DNA of 64,000 bases from Anseranas semipalmata (taxonomy: Eukaryota; Chordata; Aves; Anseriformes; Anseranatidae). The first letter of the stretch is position 1. Each line of letters begins with the position of its first letter. The stretch lies in the NCBI GenBank assembly GCA_013399115.1, contig VXAA01001965.1:497753-561752 (forward strand). Direction: 5' to 3'. This document shows positions 14,441 through 25,640 of this stretch, piece by piece. The notes beneath the pieces are model-generated. The model was not told where the DNA came from. It saw nothing but the letters and a program-made list of their open reading frames with translations, and made no database searches. The translations under genes were made by a program, and so were the position numbers.

Positions 14441-15660
14441 TTATCCTTGTATCACAGCTCTTTTCTGATGTCTCAGGGACCATGAGAGGGGTCAGAATTA
14501 GGACCAATCAGAAGAGATTTTCACTTCTACTGCCCAAATATATCACAGATACTGAAGGGGATATTTAGTTCCCAAACACAACATGGAGAAGGTGTCTTGC
14601 TCACAGTAGGGGACAGTGGGAGGGAGGCAGCATGAAGACCAAGATTTAAAAGGATGGGGTGGAATAGAAGAAGAGAGGAAGAAGAAAAGGCAAAATGAGC
14701 TAGAGGCAGGGGCTGATAAGAAGGAAGCTTGTTGTGGCACCGGGAAAATAAGAAGCAACAACATATCCTAGTGTAATGGTGAGGTACCAGGCAACCAGTC
14801 TGGACTCAGACGAATGTGAATAAAAATCTGTCAGTCCAGGAGCTTAGGAGAGCTTCCCTGAGTTTGCATGCTTGGACACGTAGCAAAATAACATACCTGG
14901 AAATCTGCCAGAAAAGCCTCTTTCCACTCCTTCCCTGCACTGGTTACACTTCCTGAGCTTTCCCTTTGTTTTGTTTTTGCCCCAGAAAACGAGCTAATGA
15001 ATAAAAATCTCAACTGAGAAACAAACAAAGCAAATGCAGAGCAGTCACGAAATCACCTTTGAATTCACTAGGTGGCAACAGGGAGTAAGAAATCAGCACT
15101 GGAGTCTTCAACCAGAACATCTGGTTGGACCTTCACAGCCCCACCGCCCCTTGATCCCCACCAAACAAACTCAAGTTCTGGTTGATCAAATGACCACCTT
15201 CTAAACACTAAATAAAATACATTCCCTGCAGATGTATAAATATTGTCTCAGTTGGCCAGTGCTCATGCTGACTGACTATCACCGCATTTATCTGGTTTCA
15301 CTCACAGCCACCTCTGTGTGGCTTTGATGTGGCATTGAGGCTACCAGCTTTGACGTAAGCCTTGGATCTGTAACTCTCTTTGCCTCCTGAAAGCAGAGCA
15401 ATTACTTTCCAATCAAGCAGATTAGGAGTGGGGAGGAAAAAAATCATTCGTTTTCTTGAAGTATAAATCAATCACATGTGTTGAAATGTTCCCACTTTAT
15501 AGAATATGGGTTTCCAAGAGAGGCATGGCCTTTTTCTTCCCTTGTTCTCCTAGGGTAATAGCAACTTTAAGTAAACAAAGTGGTGCATTATTGAAATGTG
15601 TATTTCTCTTTCACTCAAAATACACAGTTTTTGACTTCTTTATGTAAACCTTCTTTATGT
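14441..15660. other. gene-free DNA
   Basis: No gene recognised. Purine-rich tracts occur near 14620-14720, and a CTCF-like site is listed separately at 15065. Confidence 0.5.
15065..15079 (+). promoter_or_regulatory. CTCF-like binding site
   Basis: TCACTAGGTGGCAAC matches the CTCF core (CCASYAGRKGGCRS) closely, in the forward orientation, with only the first base off. It is motif evidence without occupancy data. Confidence 0.4.
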
Positions 15661-15747
15661 AAAAAAAGAGAGAAAGAAAGAGAGAAAGAAAGAGAGAAAG
15701 AGAGAAAGAGAGAAAGAGAGAAAGAGAGAAAGAGAGAAAAAAAAGAA
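15661..15747 (+). repeat. GAAA/GAGA polypurine microsatellite
   Basis: Almost 90 bases are purely A and G, built from repeats of GAGAAA and GAAA, flanked by A-runs. It is a simple tandem repeat. The unbroken purine strand makes triplex (H-DNA) formation possible. Confidence 0.95.
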
Positions 15748-15839
15748 ATAATACCAGCACGGCATCTTTCTAAGTTAATGCTCTTTCATTGTGCTTGTAA
15801 AGAGAGGCAACTCTACTGAAGCATCAAAGCCCTGAGAGC

Positions 15840-17030
15840 ATCGATAGGCCTTAATGTCCCTGACAAGCTTCACCTGGAGCCCCCACCACACTCCTGCCAA
15901 TGGTCTATTTAAGCTCAGCCCTGGGGTTTGGCCTCTTCCTGAGCTGTGTGGTTAGTCTTCAGCCTAGCTATGGACTTCTTTGACCACAAACCCTGTTGAT
16001 TTGGACCTGTGGACTGATTTTCTGGCTCAGTCTCAGGTCTACCTTGTCCCTGTGGAGCTGCCTGCTCTGTCTCACCTGGTTTCCATCACTGACTTGGGGA
16101 TTGTTTTCCTGGCTGGATGCTGGACTTGCTTCATCACCATGACCCTGTCTGGTGACCTGGACCCTGGGTTGATCCTGGCTGCTTCCCTCTGCAGACCTGC
16201 ACTGCTTGCCTTGCCTGGAGCCATGGGGAGGGATCTGGCTGGTGAGGTTCCCTTCCTGCTGGCTGTGGTACCCCTGGCTCCTGGCCCTGAGGGAGCAGCT
16301 GGCCCCGACCTGTGCTGTGCCCTGATATGCACTCTGGAGTTAGAGATGATGCAAAGTATCCTGCTGTGAAAGCAAGAATAGAAAAGACAGCAGAGTGTGG
16401 GAGTACCAACAGCCTCTATCCATGCTGTGACTCAACCAGCCTACTGCCGGCCCCTAAAGCAGGCAGAGATTTGGGTGGTGTTGGGGCACTCCTTTTGAAA
16501 CCTGCAGCTGTTGATGGTAATCTGCTCCAAACATTGGGTCTCACATGGACCTTGTAGCTTTCTCTCCAGCTGTCCCAGTTATGTGGATTCAAACTGGGAA
16601 AGGGTGTCACCTTTCCAGTGAAGGGCTTGGGCACTTCTGGCCTCAATGTCAAGGTTGGCACGTGGCTGATTTTTGGATGTCACAGCAGGGCCACTGCAGG
16701 CCTAGGAACAGGTGCCTGCACTATCTTGAAAGAGGCAGCAGTGTGAGTTAGAGGCTGTGAGCTCCTGGTTCCCTGAGTTTCCAACTTGGCTGAAGTTACC
16801 ACATCCTACAGAGGCAAGCTGTCACCTCTCAGCTGAACAGCTTGGGAGCATCTCAGAGCTCCTCTGGGCTTCTAGCAGCATGCCAACCACTCCTCCAAGG
16901 CAGAAAGATCTCTGGCACATCACCTTCACTGTCAGCCTCCAGCCTGCTTCTCGCACAACTGATGAGGGGTGGAAGAGAGACACGTTCAGTTCCGTTGCCA
17001 TCCCTTTTGTTCCTGTGCAGTCGTCCTGCA
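15840..17030. other. GC-rich unclassified block, possible LTR or old repeat
   Basis: Base composition jumps to clearly GC-rich relative to its neighbours but is poor in CpG. A TATTTAAG box sits at 15906-15913, followed by C/T-rich text with many 'cctgg' and 'ctgct' units. Open frames up to 129 codons occur on both strands, as expected from composition. The sharp edges and TATA-like box suggest an LTR or other repeat, but I could not name a family or define terminal repeats or a target duplication. Confidence 0.25.
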
Positions 17031-17040
17031 TGCCTGTCTA

Positions 17041-17110
17041 TCTACTTGGTGCTTCAGCTCTGCAGCTGTAAAATGGAAACAGCACTTCTCAGCTTCACAC
17101 AGCTGGGATG
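17041..17110 (+). repeat. MIR-like SINE scrap
   Basis: Contains 'gcttcagctctgcagctgta' followed by 'aaatggaaacagcacttctc', which corresponds to the MIR segment 'cctcagtttcc..ctgtaaaatgggg'. Short and diverged. Confidence 0.4.
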
Positions 17111-20100
17111 CAAATCCACCCTGTCCATGGGACTTCCAGGCAATATCCTCTGGGGATGGTGTAGGTGGGTACATCAGCAGCCAAGTTCATATGGTGAGTG
17201 ACAATGAAAACTGTGTACCAAAACGTCTTTTTCAGATGCAGATCTGTAAATAATGACATTGCAATTTAAAAGCACAAATACAATACAGATAGTTGTCCCA
17301 TGATAGATTAAATCTAAGCCAGGGGAAGGTGGGTTCATTCTTTAGTGGTAACAGTGCTCTTTACCTATATTTCTTCTCTATCTTCAGTTGATCAATTTTT
17401 AGTCCTCCCTATCTCCAATGGCTAGTGCTATTAATGTTATGGACATCCTACTCAAGGTGCTTCTAATGTCAGTAAATATTTTATTGGTTTCACTCCCAGC
17501 TCTCTCTCTGACCTGGTGACTGTGCGCTGCATTTATCACTTCAACCATGAGTAAGCACAATGACATTTTCTTTCTGTAGGATACCTTGAAAGATACTCAG
17601 AGGCTCAATCCATCAGCCATGGAAAGATTTACACATTGACTTCACTGGGCATAAATTATATCATATAAAATGTTGTACAAATACACTAATAGTTTCTAAT
17701 TGATATTTTGCTGTATTACTAATATAGTACTACATCAGGGCTTACATTTAATGAAAGGCAGAGAACTAAGTCACTTAAGTGCGGTTATCATGCAATGCAG
17801 TAACAGCCCTGGTTGTTAGGATCTTTGATTTTTTTTTTAGTGCCCTGCTTTCTAGTTCTCAGCTAAACATTCATTATATAAAGACATTTCCCGTCTAAGC
17901 TTTTATTCCACATCTCCTCAATATTGTCTGAAACTCTGTAAGGAACACTAAGAAGCTTGAAGTGCTTAGTTTCCGCAAGTGCAACTGTAACAAGCAGACC
18001 TTTCATTAGCTGTGAGCACATAGTCGCTGTCTATTCCTTTAAGTATGCACCTGCAGACTGAAAGGACACCACCAAGGGGAAAATGGCAATTTAGGAACAC
18101 CTGTTCTCAGGATCCCTGTGCCATAATTCATCTGTTACGTTTTTATTCCAGCAGTAACAGCAATTGCATGTACTGCCTTCCAAGTTAGATCACTGCCATC
18201 TGCAGGGTTTATTCAGAAGGACAGGAGAAATGGGCCCTCAGAAAGAGACGGATTAATGAGGTCAAGACTGAAATCAGGGGTTGGATCAATAAAAATAGCT
18301 CCCTTGTGCACCAACAAGAGATAATGAGCCTTGCGTGTTCCTCTCCGTGCGTGGTGTGAAACCATTCTGTGCTAATCTGAGTAGCTCATGAGCTTTAGCT
18401 GGAGGGAAGGCATTTCTGGGTGAAAAGAGGACACCTTGTCTTCCTGTGGGGTGTAATAGAGTTAGACTGTGTGAAAGGAGAGGCATGTTACCTGCACAGT
18501 TCCCCCACAGGCGCAGACCATATATCATGGGGATGAAGGAGCATGGGTCAAACTGTTCGTAAATCAGTATATAAAACAAAGTTTAAATCCAAGGGATCAT
18601 TTGGAAAGCAAATCTTACTTTGACATCCAGGGCTTTTCTGATAACGTCGGCAACGGGACAACAGTATTTCAGAGAATGATATTCTGGTTGGTAACGTCTA
18701 GAGTCTGCTTCTCTATTCTTCCTCGCCTATCTTTACTGCAACCTTCTCAGGGTGGAGTTTGGTATTCTGTGTTTGCATAACGTCTTGCACAGTGAAAACA
18801 GAACCTCTCATGGGATTTGTATGTCCAGCTGAAATATAATAGATAAATATAAATTGCAGCAACTTAAAAAATAAAAAATGAAGAAAAGTGCATGCACTTT
18901 TTTATTCAATGTGCTTTTTCCTGCCATGTTATTTGCTGACTGTTTTGTGCCATATGCCTAATTCAAACACTATTTCACTTCAGGAAGATTTTTTACCCTA
19001 AAATTGAAGGCTTGGCTAACTTAATATCTAAAATAGACTGGTAGTAAAGACAGACTAAAAATTCTCTGGCTTAGATAGCTAAGCCTCATAAGTGAATTAT
19101 TTTTATTCATTTAACTTGTGCTACAAAATAAATAATAATAATAAGAATAAAATTGTATATCCTTGAAGTACTGTACATAAAGATTTAGAAGCACAGATTT
19201 CAATGACTTTAGATCTCAGCTGGAAGATTGAAGGATCTGTATAGACAGGCGGTAGAACTCTGCTCTTGCAGGTCAGGTTGAAGTATAAGAACAAATAAGT
19301 GTGTATGCACCTGATCACACACAAATATGCTCTTGTATTAGGACTGACAAACAGTTCTCTTCAAGTCATTGTAACCTTGACCATTTTCAAGAGCTCTGAA
19401 CTAGCTTGTAAAACAAGTTGGCTAGTGCCCCGTTTCATCTGGATGAGAAAGTGCCGCGTAAAGGTGAGAGATTGCTATCACTAAGTCCTGGATCTTCAGC
19501 ACTCAAGTTATCTCTTCATCCATCGCCTGGTGTTTTGGTGCAGTGGGAAGGGAAAGAACATTAAATGTTAACGGCAGTGGTAACTTTTCTCATAAATATT
19601 TCAGTGAATGAAAAAATGTTGAAAAGGATCAGTGCAGCTAATATGGCCTATAAAAACAAGTATCTATGCTTCCTCAGAGACAATTCTTTATTTAGCTGAG
19701 GCCTTTCATAATGCTGGTAAGATGAATTACACTCTACCTGTTACGGTGCATTTCTTTCAAATCATTATAGACCCTAATCTTTTTAAAGATGCACAATTTT
19801 TTTCATTTTAGCAGACTTCAGTTCAGACCCTCATTATTTCAACCAAAGAAACCTATTTTGGAAAAAAAAAAAAGGATTTTCCTGGGAGATATTAGCTTAT
19901 TCTGTCATTACAGTGTAGAGTAAATTCCAATATGTAATGCTTCATTAGTCCAATATCCCGAGGTGACTCTAAGACAGAAGAGTATCAAACAAAGGCCATT
20001 TCTCAGCAGGCTGAGACACAGAAGCAAAAGGTCAAATTCTGATATATAGCTTCACAAATCTACCCTTACATTGATGAAACTGTAAGTATAAACTACCTTG

Positions 20101-20129
20101 AAATGATTTTCTTCAGTTATCAGCAACTA
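17111..20129. other. gene-free DNA
   Basis: No gene or classifiable repeat recognised in this 3 kb; ordinary AT-rich noncoding sequence with an A-run at about 19861-19872. Confidence 0.5.
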
Positions 20130-20195
20130 ATGTCAAACAGATTGTCCCAAAATCCCAACTTTCAGACTTCTGCTCTATCACTGGACCATAGCACA
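20130..20195 (-). repeat. MIR-like SINE scrap
   Basis: 'ttctgctctatcactggacc' preceded by 'cccaactttcagac' resembles the reverse complement of the MIR 5' part (tccactggaccatgctgcc type text). Short, so moderate to low confidence. Confidence 0.35.
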
Positions 20196-20524
20196 ACACG
20201 CTCATGTACAAATGCCAGTGAACATCCATACCAAGTCACAAACATGTAAAATGCAAGGGGGTTGTTAGGGAAATTAGGCAAATTAAGCTATACCTACAAA
20301 GTAGACGTCAGAATTGATCCTGATGACTTGTGGATCTCTGTGGGTTCATTTCAAAGGGCAATGGATTGAAGAGCTACAAACCAGTACGCTATTTTGGAAA
20401 TCTCATTTCTTAAGCATGGGCATCTAGCCCAGCATTCCCAAAGAGTTATAAAAGGAAGTGGGGTGGAGAGGAGGAAGAAAAAATTTATAAATAGACTAAG
20501 AAAAACAGTTAATTTCTGTGTACA

Positions 20525-20700
20525 GATAATGTAATGGAGCTCATTAGAGTACTAATACCAGTCACTGTCTCCGCATTTAATAGTGATCTCTAATGTAATT
20601 AATTATAGTATTCATTATTCCATGAAATTAGTTAGACATTGGAATAATTTTAATTACTGCACACTGTTTTAGTAATTAATATTATTTTGAGTATGTTAAC
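20525..20700. promoter_or_regulatory. AT-rich stretch dense in homeodomain cores (possible conserved enhancer)
   Basis: About 175 bases contain more than a dozen TAAT/ATTA cores on both strands, including TGTAATTAATTATAG at about 20594 and TTTTAATTACTG at about 20648. Such clustering is common in vertebrate homeodomain-bound conserved elements but also arises in simple AT-rich DNA. There is no direct evidence of function. Confidence 0.25.
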
Positions 20701-23700
20701 ACATCTTCATGTCTCTATGCATCTTTTTCTGAGGAATAAGGGGAGGCTTGGCTTAAAGTGTGGATGATGCAACAGAGCCCTCTGTTAGATTTTCTTTCCT
20801 TCCATTTCAAACAAATGTCTGCCTGAAGTTAATTGTAATTTAGTTGTTGGTAAGATTAAGTGGGGGGAATAAAACTTCTGGATCTACAGTAATAATAACT
20901 AGCACCCATAAGCACTTAATCATCATTAGCAAATTATTCTATAAAAACTGTGTAGTATCTTTTCTCAAGTATTAATAATGGACTTTGAATTCCCTGTTGT
21001 TATAAACTCATTGGAACATACAAAGCCAGCAGAAGACTCTTCTTCATCCTGCTTATCAGTGTTCCTGCACTTTGTAACCGTTCCATCCTGACACCATCAC
21101 AGGATGCTGCCACCATGTCTGGTGAAGGCTGAGACTGGTGTTCTCAACCCATTTCATTATCCTTGGATTTTTCATCAGAAACCATTTTTCTGATTATCTG
21201 CTTCACAAGTGACTATTTAAAATGAACTAAATTCCATCTCAAAGCTGAGGAATTGGAAGGAAACACTGGCGTTGTGCTCGCCCTACCCCCAGGACGCTCC
21301 CACCACAACCCTTTGAACACAGCTGAGCCTCGGGCTTGCACTGCCAGCAGGCAGGGAGATGCTGAGACGTGGTGGAGCAGAGGGGAGAGGATGGCCACGA
21401 GGCACCGAGGAGCCACCTCTGAAATGTGGCAGACAGAGCGGGCAGGCAATGTCTCTGGATGATGTACAACATCTGGGAATACTGCATAGAGAATAAAATT
21501 TCTCGTAACTTTAAAATCTTTTGTTTCTACTCTGTTACTGATTGCGGTTTCAGGTGAACGTGATATAATTCCAAATTCTTATCTTTCTCTTCACTTTGGT
21601 CATGGAGCGCTTTCTCTCTTTGTTTCTGACATCACGGAGCTTTTTGTTTGGGTCTAATGTTTGTGATTTCAGGCATTTCCATTACCAGTTTCTTTCCCCC
21701 AGATCTCTTCAGCAAGTTCTGCTCTGTTCCCTTTTTTCCTATCCAAGTCCTTTTTCAAGAATGACTGGTGGTATTAAGGAATACAATGCACATCTGGCTT
21801 GTGTGCTTTATTTGCTTTTTCAGCCCTTCCTCAAGGAAAGGTTTGTGCATGCAGAGTAACACTTCATCTCAGGAAGGCTTTGTTTGCACTTTTTTATATA
21901 TGATGTGTTATACAAATATATGCTGTGTTCTTGGATGGAAGGAGGTTTGTTTTCTGACACTCATTAGTTTTCATGGAAGTTCATTATGCAGGCTGAGAAA
22001 TCTGTCTCCGTCACAAGTGCTTTATAATGTCTTTCATCAAACCTTTCTCCTTGGAGGAAATAGAGCTCTGCCTTCCCCTTCCCTGCATCTTTCCCTCTCA
22101 TTGTTTGCAGAACATTCAAGGAGACTACTGTCTATTAAGAGGGATTACTGCTTGGAGGATACAACAGATGTAACACTTGGTATAAACCTGTGTAGCTCCA
22201 TTGGGTTCAGCTCATCTTTTTAGCTTTAAGTGTTATTCACGTTTATGATGTTGCATTTATGATGCTATCCTTCTGGATGATAGCTATCTATTGCTATTCT
22301 GTATCACGGCTGGAAGGGTAGCAGTGAATTCTTATAAAACTAGATAGATTGTATACTTTAAAATACATTTTTGCTGCTCTGATTAGTGTGGTACTTCAGT
22401 ATTTAATGTAGAAAGCCACCTGTGATAATGTTAAAAATGCTGTACAAATTCCAGCATGTCAGTGTGAGTATCACTAGACAGCCTTTAGTAGAAAAATTGC
22501 TTTGACCAAGCAGGACTGTGTCTGTGTAATATAGCTGCAAATGCCTGAGCTACTGGATGGTTCTTATTAAATATCTACGTTGTATCCCGTACATCCACTG
22601 CATTTAGTAGAACTGACTCTAAACAGGAGGCTTTAGGCCTATATGGCTATAAATCCACTTACAGAAAGCTTGGTGGATAAGGATCTATAATAAGCAATCT
22701 TCCTTGGGATGTGCGATTCTTTGTTAACAGAAGAACTGAGATTAATGGAGAGTAGAACAAAAAATGTTTAAATAGCAGGAGCTGAAATGCAGCCCTTTTT
22801 TTTGGCAAACAAATAAAAAGATGATTGTTATGTGAAGTTAAGCATTAGGATACAAATTAAACTTACCTGATTTTTTTTTTTTTTTTTTTGTAGGTGCCTA
22901 AGTCTTGCCACTACCAGACAGGATCCTGTGGAATAGCAGAGCTACTGATAGGAAGTCGTTGGGTTGGATAAGTGCTAAACTAAATGTAATCCTTTTTTAA
23001 GCTAGAAGAACTAGGAAATGAATTAAGCTTGCTCAAACCTTTCTCTTGAAGTTGCCAGTGTGACTTATGTGCAATCCATATGTAGAGATGAAAATGCTCA
23101 AATTTCCCCATTTTAATGCTCTATTATTCATCAAATGAGATGCATTAACTGGCAGCATAATGTGTTTTTACACTGCTGCAGCTGTGTAATGAAACATGGC
23201 AGCTTAAGTGGTTTAAGTTAACTCATTTTCCTCCACAATTGCTGGGAGACCACATACATCCATTTCTCATGGCTCAGCTGACAAGCTGGAAGCTGGTAAA
23301 TCACAGCAACTTGCTGATTACCTGTGATTATCTCTACGCAGTCACCGATAATACATTTTCGTACCAGTTACTGTGAAAGAAGAAGTGAGGCAGATTTCAT
23401 GCCCAGTTTTAAAAGTATAAGGCTAGAACAGCATGTGGTTCCTTAATGTTTATAATGACCTGGGATGCTGAACTTCCAGAATTATCTCTGCTGAAACTGA
23501 ATAATTCCACCAAACTGGAATGGCCTCTTGAAACTGTGCTTTGCTCTTGAATATTTAGTAACAAAGACAGGGGAAAATATCTTGAAAATGTAAAAGGCAA
23601 AAGACAGCAATAAACAATTCTGGTCTGTCTGGTAGAACAAGAATTACAGCTAGATTGAAAGAGGGTGAAAAGCTCTTAGGCCTTTTCATTCTCATTTTCA

Positions 23701-23964
23701 AGATTTCTGTATCAGGATGCAGTTTATGAGGCACTGCATAGGAATGTTTGCTATTAATCCCCAAACCAGCATAGCAAATGAGGCGCAGAAATCATCTACT
23801 TTAGTTTTATCACAAAGGATCTGACTGCATTCTTGTCTTTGCATGAGGGTCAAAGATAAGCAAAGATGTGTCTGTCCTCAAATGAAGTTCTGCACACTTT
23901 GTTCATGGTTTTGGGAACCAGGCAGTCTGCTAGGTCGCTGGTCTAGATCGGATGGTCGCTGGTC
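20701..23964. other. gene-free DNA
   Basis: No gene recognised. A GC-richer patch lies at about 21250-21460, and a 19-base T run at 22871-22889 is followed by 'gtag', which mimics a splice acceptor. A 151-codon plus frame (21768-22223) lacks any domain and is treated as chance. Confidence 0.5.
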
Positions 23965-24660
23965 GTATGTCAGGTGCTCCAATCCTTTAACCATCTTAGC
24001 AGCCCTTCCTTGGACTCGCACAGGTAGCTCCATCTGTCTCCTGTACTGGGGAGCCCAGTGCTGAGCAGAGGTGAAGGATCACCTCCGTCGACCTGCTGGC
24101 AATGATCTCAAAGCAGCCCAGGGTGCTGCTGGCCTCCTTTGCCACCAGGGCATGTTGCTGGTTCCGGGTTAACGTTTTGTCCATCAGGACCACAGCTCCT
24201 CTTCTGCAATGCTGTTTTCCAGCCAGCTGGCCCCCAGTGGGTACTGGTGTGCAAAGTTATTCCTTCCCAGGTGCAGGAGTTTGTACTTTCCTTTGTTCAA
24301 CTTCATGAGATTCCCGTTGGTCTGTTTCTTGTCCAGGTCCCTGTGAATGGCAGCACAACTCTGGTGTATCAGCAGCTCCTCCCAGTTTTGTATCATCTGC
24401 AAATGTGCTGAGGGTATGCTCTGACCATCATCTGGGTCATTAATGAAGATGTTAGATAGCACTGGCCCTAGTCTCGACTCCTGGGGTTCACTGTTCGTGC
24501 CTGTCCTCCAGCTGGACGTCATGCTGCCAATCACAACCCTCTGAGCCAAGCCACCCGGCCAGTTTTCAGTCCACCTCACTGTCCACTTACCCAGTCTGCT
24601 CTTCATCAGCTTGTCTATGATTACGTAGATTAAACACTGAGTTCCAGAGTTTGAGCGCTT
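23965..24660 (-). mobile_element. CR1 LINE internal fragment (reverse transcriptase)
   Basis: The minus strand reads the C-terminal part of the CR1 reverse transcriptase. Diagnostic pieces include KWTVRWTENWPGGLAQRVVI, then GPVLSNIFINDPDDGQ, then LMKLNKGKYKLLHLGRNN with HQYPLGASWLENS. After a frame shift, the text LVAKEASSTLGC and VILHLCSALGSP continues. This is the standard order of CR1 ORF2. Both the 5' part and the untranslated 3' tail are missing, and a deletion removes the segment between IFINDPDDG and the RDLDKK region. It is a dead, truncated, non-LTR retrotransposon copy and a lineage marker for birds and other sauropsids. Confidence 0.92.
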
Positions 24661-25454
24661 GGTATGTGGTGATAATGAAACCAAATTGCTCAGGTACCAA
24701 GCCCTGGCATGCTACAAAATGGTGTCTGCATGGAAAAAAAAAATAATTTGGTCTCAGCTCCTGGGCAGGAATATCTGTTTAGGCTGTGTTCATATAAAGC
24801 TCACTCTTGCAATCCAGATGTATTTCAATAGCTTGTACATATGACAAGCTGTAGAGTGAGGACTTTCTTTCCAGAGGTTCCGCATACACGCTTGGAAACT
24901 GAAAGTGAGTTTGAGGGTTGTATTCTATGCCTGCCCAAATTTGACCAGTGAATTGTATTACACTGAAGCCTAATTCTTCTTTTAAGGGCTAAAATAACCA
25001 ATACACATATACAATAAAGAGTAATCTTTTCCCCCCAATACATATAGTCTGAATAGACAGGAACACCAAAAGCTGTGAGAGGAATAACTTTATTCCTACT
25101 TTGTAAGTGGGCAGCTGAAAAACAGCAATTCAACAGGTTGCTTTCAGAGGGAGTCCCTAACCATGCACAATCTTTTGGATCCTCAGCCCAGGCCCTAACC
25201 ACAGAACAACTCTTCCTTGAGGCAGTAATTAACAACTGAGAGCTGAGACAAGGGGACTGCAGTGGTGGGCAGGCTGGAGACGAGGTGTCTCGTTGAGTCA
25301 AGTCACAAGATAGGTGACTGGAAATGAAGCTTAGAAAGCAGATTACAATAAAATGTCTGTTACTAAGTCCCACTTAGAGCACATTGAGAGGAGAAAGAGG
25401 TTTAATTAGCTTTATATACGAAAACAGGCTTCTGCCTACCAAGTTAAGTAAAAA
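24661..25454. other. gene-free DNA
   Basis: No gene recognised. A 182-codon minus frame (24825-25373) has no domain or family resemblance and is judged chance. Confidence 0.45.
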
Positions 25455-25640
25455 TCTTAGCTTAGTCTATTAGATGTTGGACTGGGAGCCATGAGAGTAG
25501 AGACCTGGATTTTCTTTACTACTGTAACACAAGTCAAGCCCTTGTACTTTACCATGCCTCAATCTTCACATTTAGACATTGATCACAGCAATGCTGCTAT
25601 TTTTCAGATAATCTTTTTATAATAAATAAAAATGGAATGA
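25455..25640 (+). repeat. MIR-like SINE
   Basis: The best MIR match in the window. The text 'gttggactgggagccatgag' is followed by 'agacctggattttct', then 'aagtcaagcccttgtacttt', 'catgcctcaatcttcacatt' and an AT-rich tail near 25610-25640. This is the canonical amniote MIR order of 'actgggagtcaggagacctgggttc', 'caagtcacttcacct', 'tgcctcagtttcc'. It is old and diverged. Confidence 0.6.

Noticed and set aside
20770..20790. Reverse-orientation CTCF-like site around 'acagagccctctgttag'
   Set aside because: Only the central AGAGGGC core matches; flanking positions deviate too much.
24184..24684. 166-codon minus-strand open frame
   Set aside because: It is CR1 reverse-transcriptase text in a truncated retrotransposon, not a host gene.
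24825..25373. 182-codon minus-strand open frame
   Set aside because: The longest simple frame in the window but with no domain, no clear start context and no homologue that I recognise.
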